Below are positions 56,501 through 64,000 of a DNA stretch of 64,000 nucleotides, one piece after another. The notes under the pieces are model-generated. The model did not search any database. It saw only the letters and a list, made by a program, of their open reading frames with translations, and was not told the DNA's origin. Numbering within the stretch: the stretch's first letter is position 1; every line of letters begins with the position of its first letter. The DNA comes from Pycnococcus provasolii (lineage: Eukaryota > Chlorophyta > Pseudoscourfieldiophyceae > Pseudoscourfieldiales > Pycnococcaceae), in contig OW568883.1 of assembly GCA_938743325.2 (NCBI GenBank), positions 124,001-188,000 on the forward strand, read 5' to 3'. The position numbers and the translations under genes were made by a program.

Positions 56501-58570
56501 GGTTTCGTCTTTGCCGTTGAATTGCGGCAAATTATGAAGATTCAGCTCAATAAAGTAGGCGAGCTTATCAATGACTTCACCACCGCGAGAAATGAAGTTA
56601 TACGAAACCCAGCCTCCTCCCGCCGATGCTGCCTGCCGCGCTGATTCCAGCAGCAGGTCGCCTCTCACTATGTCGGATCCAAGTCCAAGAAGATCTGCCA
56701 AATCCACAAGGCTCTCTTGATTCTTGACCCAATCTGGGAACCGGCCGTGCGCGACAAATTCGCCCGTCGACGCGATGAACGCAAAGAGGTATGCGCCCCC
56801 TTGCATGTAATCGGCATTTTGCGAAGTGATCGCGTCAAGAGGGATCGACGGCTCATCGGCGTGAATGGTGATGGCGCTGATCGCGTAATTCACAAGCATC
56901 TTCACCTCTTGTTCTGCGCATGGCAAGGCGTAGAGCGTAGAGCACTCGGAGAGCGTCTTGTTCATGGAATCGATCGGGGGGTATGTTGGCCTTGCGTGGT
57001 TGTACCCCGCGCCGTATACAATCGTGCCACTCATGTGCTCGACACGAATGGTCACGGCAACCTTTTGTACGGGTGGACAGAAGCTCGTTAGTGGGAACCC
57101 TGACCCATCCGAAGAGCCTTCTTCCCTTTCATCTGCCAGTGCTTGGCATTTGGAGACGGGCCAGTCGTACGTGGCGACGGCACCATACCCGCCATTTTTT
57201 AGCGATGCGGCGGAAATTGAGACGGCTGCTCTTTTTCCGTGTTCACCCACACCTTCCAGTGTCATGCCAACGAGAGCAGGGTTCGCTCCGTGCGCGAGGA
57301 AGGTGCCATCTTCACGAATGGCAAACACGTAGAAGAAGGCTTCGCCTTGTCCGAGGTCACGATTGGACACGCGATACTTCTGCGTGTCGAACGTGATATC
57401 CTGCAGAAGCTTGTGCACGCACTGCTCGTTTGTGCACGAGCGCGCGGTGGAAGACACTCGTCCCACGAGCACATTAACATTGTGTCTTGCGCACCCCGAT
57501 GCCTCGGCAGAGTTGCACGGCAGTATTGGTTCTGGCACGCTGTTTAGAATACCGGATGCAATGATGAAGCCATCGTCGTGATTTTTAGTCTTGTTTGGCG
57601 GTATCAGTTGCTGAAAGATGGACACGGCTGGCGGTGGCACACGACGCACGTTCAAGAACGTGCTAACGGCGAATCGTGGCTCGAACACGACGCGCTGTGC
57701 CTCAACTGCGTGCGTGGTGAGGCACGGCGTGAGAACGAACGCTTCTTGTTTCACGCTTTTCTCGCTCAGTTTCGTTCGAAGAACTTGGCACTCGGCGTAA
57801 ACTGCTTCCACCCAGCTCCCTCGTCCTCGCGAGGTTGTGTTAACAGCGTGAAGAATCTGAGCCTGCATGAAGGACGGTAGCGCGTTCGTGTGCATAGCGG
57901 CCGCTACGGCGATTGGCGCGTTGGCTGTAGAGTCTTTGTAGAACTCAGTCCAAGATTGTAACGAGCTGTCGTCTGACGCCCCTCCCGAAACTAAGCACGT
58001 CGACGCGTCGGACGAGCATAACCTGACATAGAAACCGCCGGATATCACGAAAGGCTTAGTAAGTTGTCGAAAGTTCGCCTCGAACGTGGTTGCGTCTTCT
58101 TTTGTTTGTATGCTTTGCAGGAGGTTGGCGACAGCGTTGACCATGTACGCGGCGTTGGTCCACGCGCACGGTTCCGCGGTGTACGCGGAGCACGCGTCCG
58201 TCGCGGGTGCGGTTGGCACGTCGACTTGAGAAGGCTGTTGAGAAGTCTGCTGCTTTTGTGCGAACGCCAGAGCTGGCCCGAATCCACGAAACCTTGAAAA
58301 TGAGTTCGAGTTGGCCCAATTAACAACCAGAGGGATGACGAGAAAAAACACCTTAAGGAAGTGCATAATACAAGAGTGCATAACACAACCACCATAAAGT
58401 GCATAACGTCTTCTTCTTGTACCACGAGCATAACGTCGTCTCTTCCACCTCGACCAGCACCAGCACGACGCTGGCACCAATCGAGTAAGAGCGGTTTCCT
58501 CAAGAGAAAGAGGATAGCTCTCTTGAGAAAAAACATCTGATGGCATGGCCGAGGGACCCATGGGGGCCAT
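53501..58570 (-). CDS. Giant multi-Cache, Cys-rich, polytopic channel-like membrane protein
   Basis: About 1689 residues from the ATG at 58570 (frame opens at GTG 29 codons earlier). A signal anchor lies near residues 69-86 (MHFLKVFFLVIPLVVNW). The ectodomain contains at least three Cache-like sensor modules: AFFYVFAIREDGTFLAHGAN with ALVGMTLEGVGEHGKRAAV, then GGAYLFAFIASTGEFVAHGR with GGGWVSYNF, then PPVFAFQRSSGILMGSA with GGSGWVSTDP. A Cys-rich EGF/GCC2-like segment follows (CLPCPSGATCDGG; CGACLKGYDFDVNNPGTCQE). About eight transmembrane helices (55340-54025) come next, resembling the TRP-like C-terminal region of large algal and protist proteins, then an acidic cytosolic tail. Cache domains bind small extracellular ligands, so a ligand-gated channel or receptor is inferred. 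Confidence 0.75.
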   Translation of the reverse strand: MAPMGPSAMPSDVFSQESYPLSLEETALTRLVPASCWCWSRWKRRRYARGTRRRRYALYGGCVMHSCIMHFLKVFFLVIPLVVNWANSNSFSRFRGFGPALAFAQKQQTSQQPSQVDVPTAPATDACSAYTAEPCAWTNAAYMVNAVANLLQSIQTKEDATTFEANFRQLTKPFVISGGFYVRLCSSDASTCLVSGGASDDSSLQSWTEFYKDSTANAPIAVAAAMHTNALPSFMQAQILHAVNTTSRGRGSWVEAVYAECQVLRTKLSEKSVKQEAFVLTPCLTTHAVEAQRVVFEPRFAVSTFLNVRRVPPPAVSIFQQLIPPNKTKNHDDGFIIASGILNSVPEPILPCNSAEASGCARHNVNVLVGRVSSTARSCTNEQCVHKLLQDITFDTQKYRVSNRDLGQGEAFFYVFAIREDGTFLAHGANPALVGMTLEGVGEHGKRAAVSISAASLKNGGYGAVATYDWPVSKCQALADEREEGSSDGSGFPLTSFCPPVQKVAVTIRVEHMSGTIVYGAGYNHARPTYPPIDSMNKTLSECSTLYALPCAEQEVKMLVNYAISAITIHADEPSIPLDAITSQNADYMQGGAYLFAFIASTGEFVAHGRFPDWVKNQESLVDLADLLGLGSDIVRGDLLLESARQAASAGGGWVSYNFISRGGEVIDKLAYFIELNLHNLPQFNGKDETVIIASGYDAVWYPYDNGNSAAKDCLNLFNTECSRSRAISLVGYTTAQIEIGIFSAAGGLNLDVQLDTAFAKIQKSVGDVRQDANQSPPVFAFQRSSGILMGSAFAMTNNGTSWNEVYVNRTFGYIMEQEGRFVDSDAFFDKLVQMSVGGSGWVSTDPYRIDLEELAKASFRQRVNRLFYVSGMICAQAFQLADSIDSCGFVVSEIMDSSIIASCSPGQVLLHSPDECIDVPMGFVLVRDDEGRVLRPPVLKRCERGMYSLVPGNGVEEFYNATCLPCPSGATCDGGFLISHPAAKHNKTWIVNPGYWGSPSIQSCEPNDATCVLTGIYACDSAVACPGGPGVAKCAAEYDSDAPLCGACLKGYDFDVNNPGTCQECPSARVIKTTVGGGFAVYALMWYIIYRFLCFFAVERKPASDEKGMKGAGEEMDEGALQTKLNNLYYKYYYTASNVAYTAGALSNILTGYIQVFGQMRDLYTFKAPGFLTEFFEVLNGFVNPFGAITRSKCVFDQLISGDSGFDPYIAEIAVSALIPFAIVITFATVYHAVVFWNRERVKLTVLRSGCMKFLLFFINYFHPSISATMFKLFRCDKIRSDSITSPLSVMRASRPVLCSLDHSHYNALAIVVGIYTVLFVFGYPLIFFFCLRRWKRTVLRDEEGRMIIKEMLFRTRRATDKTGRLAFFKVKRPMNMLDTEYVNSLCGIFYEVYEIHFFYWQVYEIFRRLASTGGVIMVAVVSQGVDGEEGISILYGLVIAVWSLAFHSMHMPYRDSRWDWLWMTIHLNQVVAMLCISSFATDSTSTLPAIPAAIMLSMTLLIFVMIVYVCFLWVDPYKNAGEDEESDTAMDLVRNDEYDDKITQEQSENEDIPSDEFTVLVDELRAARDWRTLRHHVGISNMLNRNRSQSRNTDEVAVPIDKSSNGSMDHNPEDIDSVRRIIDNMGEAAKFLPTPGKPQPPPAPVGLPPLLPYQVGVHPILPFELNGEDLDNDVDNLATTTDGDEDY

Positions 58571-58995
58571 GGCGGAATCTGAAAATGAAGTGAGGAGTCG
58601 GCGGAGTGGCCGCGTGTAGGGGATACTGTATTGCGTGTATTGCGTCGACGGAATCACGGAAGCTCTCCCCCTGGCCTCCCCTGGCCGGCCTGGCGCCTGG
58701 CAGGGAGTGGCTTAAGCGTAGGGGTCCCCTGACTCCTTTGGCAGTTCCAGTTAGGGGATACACAGCTTTTCTTGAACAGGGAGATGGCATCATCAACGTC
58801 TAGCAACGCAACGGCCAGGAAAGAAAGCAAACGAAGAGGGACCCACCCATGGCCATGGTACGAAGACGGATCCCCATGATGAAAAAAACAACCAACCAGA
58901 GAGAGCGAGGGGCCAGAGCAAATTTCCCCCCTGGTTTGGTTTTGGTTCCCTTAAGGTTCGAAAAATCACAAAAACGAACCTTAAGAAATTATTCT
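58571..58995. other. Divergent spacer between Cache-channel and ANK-MYND genes
   Basis: 425 bp carrying both 5' flanks. An open frame reaches back to an ATG at 58849, but that stretch is basic and unlike the following domain, so I treat it as 5' UTR. Confidence 0.4.
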
Positions 58996-60462
58996 ATGGC
59001 GTCCATCTCCGTCTCCGCAGGTGAAGACGTCGACTTGACGTCTATGATGGATCCTGAAGCTGCTCGCATGTACGCCGCATGTATGGGCGCATCCTCCGTG
59101 AGCGATCTGTTACAAGTCTGTCGGTCGTTTGGGGCATCTAGTGATATGTTGGAATCCATGGAGGATCATGTTGCAGCTGAGCAATCCCAGGGGGCCGAGG
59201 ACGACGACTTCGATACCAAGGAATTTAATACAGAGCAACGTAAAACGTTCATATCTAACCTCATACGACAAAATGGTATCACACTTGCTGCGCAATGTGC
59301 AGCAAGGCACTGCGACGAACTCGCGCTCGCAGAAGTCATCAAGCAAGCAGGAAAGGCGCGAAAAAAGGAGGCGCTCGCCGCAGAGGTGATCTGCGCCGCG
59401 GCGAGGGAGGACCTATCTGGTAAGTGCATGAAGGTGCTCCTGAAGAACGGCGCGGACGCTGTCAACGCAAGGTGCCCAGAAACAGGAAACTTGCCGCTAC
59501 ACTACGCCTCTTTCAGGGGAAACGTCGCGACGGTCAAGCTGCTACTCAACGCCGGTGCGAACCCAGATGCGCCGGACACAAACGACACCTCCTCGTCGTT
59601 TTACGCTGCGCAAGCCACTAAAAACAACGCCGCCGCGGCTGGCGAGGAGGCGTTCGCGGCCATTCTTGAACTGTTCGTGGCAAAGGGATACAACATTGCG
59701 GCGGTATTGCACCGAGGGACACGCAAGAATGCACTTTCGTCGACGTGCGAGGCTGGCTGCGCCAAGGTGGCCCAAGTTCTGCTGGAAAATGGCGCGGATG
59801 TAAATTCCGGGTTGCAGAGCGGCACGCCAAAAGACGAAGGGCTCACGCCGTTGCACCAGGCGTGCTATAGCGGCAACCACAAGCTTGTGCGGCTGCTGCT
59901 CAAGGCGGGTGCGAACACGCGTGCTCGAACACTCGAATCGCTCGCACTGCCGGTGGAGTACTGCCTGCAAGGCGGGAACGTGCGCGTCGCGAAGATCATT
60001 TTTGACTGGGAGGAGGAGCACGGCATTGACACGAACGACGACCCTCCTCATCCAACAGGCGCAACTGACATGATATCCACGACCTCCATTAACATTGAGT
60101 CGCTGAAAAGCATGGTGGCGAGGTACGAAGAGTCTGGCGATCTGGACATGACTAATGCTGGGCGTATGGTTGACTTTTCGGAACATCCCTCGAATATGTC
60201 GGCTCGTGTTCAAGAGATGATGCAGGCGCAAGGTAAGGTGGTGGAGCGACACAGCGGCAAGCAAAAGCGCTACTGCGCGAATTGCGGCAAAGGTCCTCAC
60301 TACGACATGAAGCGCTGCTCGAAGTGCCAGTCGGTGTCCTACTGCTCGCGTGAGTGCCAGCTCGCTCACTGGAAGGGCAAGGGCAAGGGGTCGAGCGGCG
60401 TGGCGCACAAGAAGGAGTGCGCAAGTTTGGCGCAGCAGCATTCAGCATCACTTGTAAGTTAA
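58996..60462 (+). CDS. Ankyrin-repeat protein with C-terminal MYND zinc finger
   Basis: 488 residues from the ATG at 58996; an alternative ATG at 58849 would add 49 basic residues. The first 130 residues are helical and acidic. Ankyrin repeats follow at about 140-330, for example MKVLLKNGADAVNARCPETG, LPLHYASFRGNVATVKLLLN and GLTPLHQACYSGNHKLVRLL. The C-terminus (about 426-476) is a MYND finger: CANCGKGPHYDMKRCSKCQS then VSYCSRECQLAHWK and HKKEC, with all Zn ligands present. ANK-MYND proteins (ANKMY2-like) bind partners through both modules, often in signalling or cilia-related trafficking; which applies here is unknown. Confidence 0.88.
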   Translation: MASISVSAGEDVDLTSMMDPEAARMYAACMGASSVSDLLQVCRSFGASSDMLESMEDHVAAEQSQGAEDDDFDTKEFNTEQRKTFISNLIRQNGITLAAQCAARHCDELALAEVIKQAGKARKKEALAAEVICAAAREDLSGKCMKVLLKNGADAVNARCPETGNLPLHYASFRGNVATVKLLLNAGANPDAPDTNDTSSSFYAAQATKNNAAAAGEEAFAAILELFVAKGYNIAAVLHRGTRKNALSSTCEAGCAKVAQVLLENGADVNSGLQSGTPKDEGLTPLHQACYSGNHKLVRLLLKAGANTRARTLESLALPVEYCLQGGNVRVAKIIFDWEEEHGIDTNDDPPHPTGATDMISTTSINIESLKSMVARYEESGDLDMTNAGRMVDFSEHPSNMSARVQEMMQAQGKVVERHSGKQKRYCANCGKGPHYDMKRCSKCQSVSYCSRECQLAHWKGKGKGSSGVAHKKECASLAQQHSASLVS

Positions 60463-61029
60463 ATAAATGAGTTAAGTAAGTTAAGTAAGTTAAGTAAGTT
60501 AAGTAAGTTAAGATAAATGTGGTTCTTACAGCAGATTTCCCGCTACGCTAAAACTTAAAAGTCAAGTTCCCTGTGAAGACGATGACAGCTGTAGGTGGTC
60601 AAAGGCTGTTGAGGTGGTCAAATGAAGATTGCTGCGAAGGCAAGTCCATGCAATAGTTTATGCAAGGCCGTGCAAGGCCGTGTTGTGTTGACCTTCCCCA
60701 GAATTCCCCTTCATCGATCCTTCATTGATCCTTGTCGACTTTCGACTTTGTCGTGATGATCCGGCCGGTGCATTCTTCATTGTTGTGGACTCCTAGTACA
60801 CGGTGGTACAGGATGTTTTTTAGCTTTTTAGCTTTGGCACGAAGACGTTTTGCGTTCGGGTTTAAGGGTTAGGACTGGGCTGCCCCCAGGCGTTTGCGTT
60901 TGCGTTTGCGTTTTCGGACCTCGTTTTCGGCCACAAATCAAATTCGTATCTATCCACGTCATTGGACCGATCTTCGCGAAGATTGATCCGCGCGTCTTGT
61001 GAAATCCGGTGAATCCAGTTTTGAACGCC
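60463..61029. other. Intergenic region with 9-bp tandem repeat
   Basis: At 60471-60512 a GTTAAGTAA unit repeats about 4.5 times directly after the ANK-MYND stop, in the likely 3' UTR. A GCGTTT hexamer repeats near 60890-60913. No gene. Confidence 0.6.
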
Positions 61030-62286
61030 ATGCCTTGTTCGTGTCGTTGCTCCTTAGTAGTAAACTTGTTCGTCCTTGCCTTGCTGGTGCTCGGACTTGC
61101 AGTGCCTTGCAGTGCGGATAGCTACTCGGGATCGTCAAGCTACTCGGGGGGTGGCGGATACTCGGGAGGATCATCGACGCCAACGCCTTCGCCTTCACCG
61201 CCGCCGCCGACCACGACGACGACAACCACCACCACCACCACCACGACAACCACGACAACCACCACCACCACCACCACCACCACCACTACAACCACCACTG
61301 TGCCAGCTTCGACCTCGGGCATCGCACCAGGAGGGGGGGAAGAAGACGTGATGCCGGAAACTGGATCGCCTATGCCGAACGCAACGCAGAACGTAAACGG
61401 GACAATGACGCTTTGCGTCGTGTATCCGTCGATGTGCGAAGTCAAGGACTCAGAAGGAACGATGTGCTTCCTCAAGTTCGTGGGCTTTGCCCAGAATATG
61501 ACAGACGCGTCGGGCCCGCCGTCGTGCGACACGTTGAAGAACGACGTCGGAGTCACGACCGAGTGCATGGAAATCATGGCTGCTTCGGCGTGGGACTTCA
61601 AGGACGCAGGAGGCGTTTCCCTCTTTGAAAATGATACGGTCAGCGCCTTTAAGCCTGTTTTTGACGCATGCGCGAAAGGCGTCGAGCCCGACGAGGAGCA
61701 CACTCCGACGCTTGTTCCAATGTCAGTGACGTTCGAAGGAATGACTCTCACTCAGTTCAACAAGGACGTGTTTGTCGAGGTGACGGCTAAGATCTTCGAC
61801 GTTCCACCGGGCGAAATCACAGATGTTGAGGCGGTGGAGATCATGTCTCGCCTACGCCACCTCCATCAGGACACCTATCAGGCCGTTCAGGTATCTTGCA
61901 AGGTGGCCGTCTTTGGTACGGAGGAGGCGAATGACTTTCAAAAGCTGCTTACGAATGCCGTCGAGAGTGGCACCTACGCCTCGAATCTGAAGGAGAAAGG
62001 ACTCGTCGGATTCACCTCAATCTCGAAACCCGAGTTTGCTGTGGAGATAGTCACGACAACGACGGCCGCAGTGGCGACGCCGATGCCGACGACAACGACG
62101 AAACCGCTTGCGACAGCATCGACCACGTCGACGACAACAGAAAAAACGGTGGTTAAGACGGTCACAACGACGACGACGGCAATGGCGGCGCCGGCGACGA
62201 CGACGAGTGCGCCGACGTCGGGATGCGTCCGAGGTGCGTCGATCGCCGTGGGTGCGCTCGTTGGCGTACTGGCTGCGGCGGCGTAG
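61030..62286 (+). CDS. Thr-rich (mucin-like) secreted or membrane-anchored protein
   Basis: 418 residues from ATG 61030. A clean signal peptide (LVVNLFVLALLVLGLAVPCS) is followed by a Ser/Gly/Tyr stretch and an almost pure poly-Thr tract (about residues 63-97) encoded by ACC/ACG/ACA repeats, likely O-glycosylated. A central domain (about 125-330) has Cys residues and N-glycosylation sequons (NMTD, NDTV) and the segment MSVTFEGMTLTQFNKDVFVE, which resembles small extracellular domains found in algal, dinoflagellate and choanoflagellate proteins. A second Thr-rich stretch precedes a hydrophobic Ala-rich end (ASIAVGALVGVLAAAA), consistent with a GPI-anchor signal. Surface location is inferred; function unknown. 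Confidence 0.75.
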   Translation: MPCSCRCSLVVNLFVLALLVLGLAVPCSADSYSGSSSYSGGGGYSGGSSTPTPSPSPPPPTTTTTTTTTTTTTTTTTTTTTTTTTTTTTTVPASTSGIAPGGGEEDVMPETGSPMPNATQNVNGTMTLCVVYPSMCEVKDSEGTMCFLKFVGFAQNMTDASGPPSCDTLKNDVGVTTECMEIMAASAWDFKDAGGVSLFENDTVSAFKPVFDACAKGVEPDEEHTPTLVPMSVTFEGMTLTQFNKDVFVEVTAKIFDVPPGEITDVEAVEIMSRLRHLHQDTYQAVQVSCKVAVFGTEEANDFQKLLTNAVESGTYASNLKEKGLVGFTSISKPEFAVEIVTTTTAAVATPMPTTTTKPLATASTTSTTTEKTVVKTVTTTTTAMAAPATTTSAPTSGCVRGASIAVGALVGVLAAAA

Positions 62287-62676
62287 CTTAAACCCTTCCA
62301 CCCACCGCAAGCCGAAAAACATTGTCTCAAATTGACGGGCAGGACATGCGCATCATTTTGCAACCTTCAATTGTTTTTTCCGTTATAAAAATAAAGACGT
62401 TTTGGGTTGACCAATAATAGTGAAGTGAAACAAAACATGGCGCCGACTTTTAAAAAAGTTCTGTGCCAGAGCGGGATCCCAGAGGGACCTTTTTTTTTCT
62501 CAGCCTATTTATTTTCTCGGAAAAGTGCAAATATGGTTCCGAGGAAAAGTGCAAACCTATCAGACCTCAGTACGCATTTACTTTACGTTGATTCACTCGG
62601 ACGCCGGGAGGCTGATGGACGATCCTCTTTTCGAAGAAGAATCTAAATCTAAAGTTACACAACTATTAAAAATTGG
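62287..62676. other. Convergent spacer, 3' flanks
   Basis: 390 bp between convergent genes, AT-rich, with a run of nine T at about 62491. Nothing else recognised. Confidence 0.4.
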
Positions 62677-63522
62677 TCATCCTAGCAAGAGCACCTCCGC
62701 CATGAGTTTTTCGCTCAAGCGCGCGGGCTGGATGGTCGTCGATCCGTCCGCGAACAGCGTCGCGAGGTAGCACGCCGTGGGACAGTCGCTGTCCTCGCAG
62801 CAGCACCGTCCTGAGATGACGAACGAGCGAGGTGCCTGGTAGGAGAGGTGAGATCCCTTGACGGCTGATCCGGATGCGTACCTGACGCGCACCGTGCCTC
62901 CCGCGACGAGCGCGACGTCGTCGGCATCCACCATGACGCGTGCGTCGAACAGTTCGGCGACAAGCATGTGTCCGAAGCAGTCCCCCTCCTCCTGGCACCT
63001 GCACCTCGCCTTGAAGAGCCCTTCCGTGTTGTGCGTGAGGTACGCGCGGTCGGTTGGTGCGTGCAGTGCGGCGAGGTGCGCCTCGTCGTCTTCTTTCACG
63101 AATACGAAGAATGGCGCATCCTGCAGTCTTTGCAGAGCGTGGCTGAGGAGTTGTTCGCCGCACGACTGCTTGAGCCACTTGGGTGCTGGTGTCGGTCCGA
63201 ACGCGACGTCTGTCGCGTGCTGCGACTTGCTGAATCGCAAAGGCGGCAACTTTTTGTTATTGCTGCTGCCAAAGTGCTTGTGGAATCCTCCCGAGGCACT
63301 ACTGTCATTACCATCATACGAAGATCCTCCTTTCCCTCCTCCCAGCATCATCGTGACGGAGGGGGAAGATCTCCGAGAAGTCCAATCTCGAGCACGGAAG
63401 CACAATCTCGGAGCACGCGAAGCACCACCACCACACGCGAAGTCACGATTACCATTACCAAGACCACGCAGGCACTTCAGATCACCACCACCACGCATCC
63501 TTAAGGACGACATCGCAGGCAT
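62677..63522 (-). CDS. Unknown protein with duplicated RCxC...DC motif, probably plastid-targeted
   Basis: 281 residues from the ATG at 63522. The frame is open to 63798, but that part starts at TTG and includes a poly-Pro/Gly stretch read from a C-run. The first 65 residues are Arg/Ser/Gly-rich with few acidic residues, like a transit peptide. The rest contains an internal repeat: ARCRCQEEGDCFGHMLVAEL (residues 172-191) and GRCCCEDSDCPTACYLATLF (238-257), sharing RCxC, DC and LxxLF. Eight Cys in these two blocks could bind a metal. Between them lies a short beta-rich piece (TVRVRYASGSAVKG). No family was recognised. Confidence 0.6.
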   Translation of the reverse strand: MPAMSSLRMRGGGDLKCLRGLGNGNRDFACGGGASRAPRLCFRARDWTSRRSSPSVTMMLGGGKGGSSYDGNDSSASGGFHKHFGSSNNKKLPPLRFSKSQHATDVAFGPTPAPKWLKQSCGEQLLSHALQRLQDAPFFVFVKEDDEAHLAALHAPTDRAYLTHNTEGLFKARCRCQEEGDCFGHMLVAELFDARVMVDADDVALVAGGTVRVRYASGSAVKGSHLSYQAPRSFVISGRCCCEDSDCPTACYLATLFADGSTTIQPARLSEKLMAEVLLLG

Positions 63523-64000
63523 AAACGCACAAGCACACCACCCACAGTGATGTGAGGAGGCGAGCACACAAGCACGTGGCGAGCACCCAAGCACGATGAG
63601 GAGCAGGCTCTCCGGAGAGTAGAATGGCAGGCCTGTGCCGATGACAGCAGGTACAAGCGGATTGTCCCGCCGAGGGGCCGAGGGAGGGAGCTGCTTCGCC
63701 GGCACCTGGGGCCGGGCACGTGCCCCCCCCCCCCCCCCCCCCCTGGCCTTTTCACATGGGGATACCTCTTCCGACTCCTCCCAGCCGCGCAGGTTCAATC
63801 TTTCTCGATTGAGCTTCTTGGGCCCCGCTGCGACACCTTCCCGAGAAGATTGATTTCACCTTCTGGTTTTGGTTTTTTTGCGCAGATATTCCTGGTGCCT
63901 GGAAAAAAATAAGAGGAGTGGAGGGATTGGATTGGCACACTTTTGTTCGGTTCGGTTCGGTCCTTTTGCTTTTGGTTGAAACTTGACCAGCACTTTTGCG
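63523..64000. other. Window end: upstream region with C-run
   Basis: Contains a 21-base C run at 63723-63743 and then AT-richer DNA. No gene supported; a gene could begin beyond the window. Confidence 0.4.

Noticed and set aside
59542-60441. 299-codon open frame antisense to ANK-MYND
   Set aside because: The plus-strand frame encodes complete ankyrin and MYND motifs.

Overview
The window reads as nuclear DNA of a small, gene-dense, photosynthetic unicellular eukaryote, probably a green picoalga (prasinophyte-like). Very long uninterrupted reading frames (TMEM131-like, beta-helix and Cache/channel proteins of roughly 1700-2400 residues) show an intron-poor genome. A plastid-type uroporphyrinogen decarboxylase, plant-like nucleotide-sugar enzymes and eukaryotic housekeeping genes (Mrd1/RBM19, V-ATPase subunit D, ADF/cofilin, transportin-3, MORC) exclude a bacterium. 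Species assignment is inference only. Several of the longest frames begin at non-ATG codons, so I moved those starts to the first plausible in-frame ATG.

Layout. 0.2-9 kb: PhyH-type dioxygenase, a small broken ORF, transportin-3-like importin, OGFOD1-type prolyl hydroxylase and UROD. 9-13.5 kb: a spacer with inverted telomere-like motifs, then a protein made of two almost identical nucleotide-sugar 4,6-dehydratase domains. 13.6-32 kb: TMEM131-like protein, phosphoacetylglucosamine mutase, a cryptic ORF cluster, GT29 sialyltransferase-like protein, Mrd1/RBM19, a double retropepsin-fold protein and a mitochondrial-carrier protein. 32-35.4 kb: a small secretory-pathway protein and a truncated Ty1/copia fragment. 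35.4-38.6 kb: MORC ATPase with a CW finger, and V-ATPase subunit D. 38.6-40.8 kb: an accessory island with two identical 152-bp repeats rich in hairpins, two related gag-like ORFs, a 30-bp direct duplication at the V-ATPase D promoter and a six-unit TTAGGG tract. 40.9-47 kb: GIY-YIG/zinc-knuckle/zinc-ribbon protein, ADF/cofilin, MBD4-like DNA glycosylase, an RCC1-repeat protein, minisatellites, a long TG microsatellite and an Arg/Gly/acid-rich protein. 47-64 kb: a giant beta-helix/proline-rich membrane protein, a giant Cache-repeat plus polytopic-channel protein, ankyrin-MYND protein, a Thr-rich secreted protein and an unknown plastid-like protein with a duplicated Cys motif.

Most neighbouring genes alternate in strand, giving convergent pairs with 3' gaps of only about 60-225 bp and divergent pairs with short shared upstream regions. 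Several genes share a theme: sugar-nucleotide supply (4,6-dehydratase, AGM1), Golgi glycosylation (GT29), secretory cargo handling (TMEM131-like) and cell-surface proteins (beta-helix/Pro-rich, Thr-rich, Cache-channel). The most unusual part is the 38.6-41.8 kb island.
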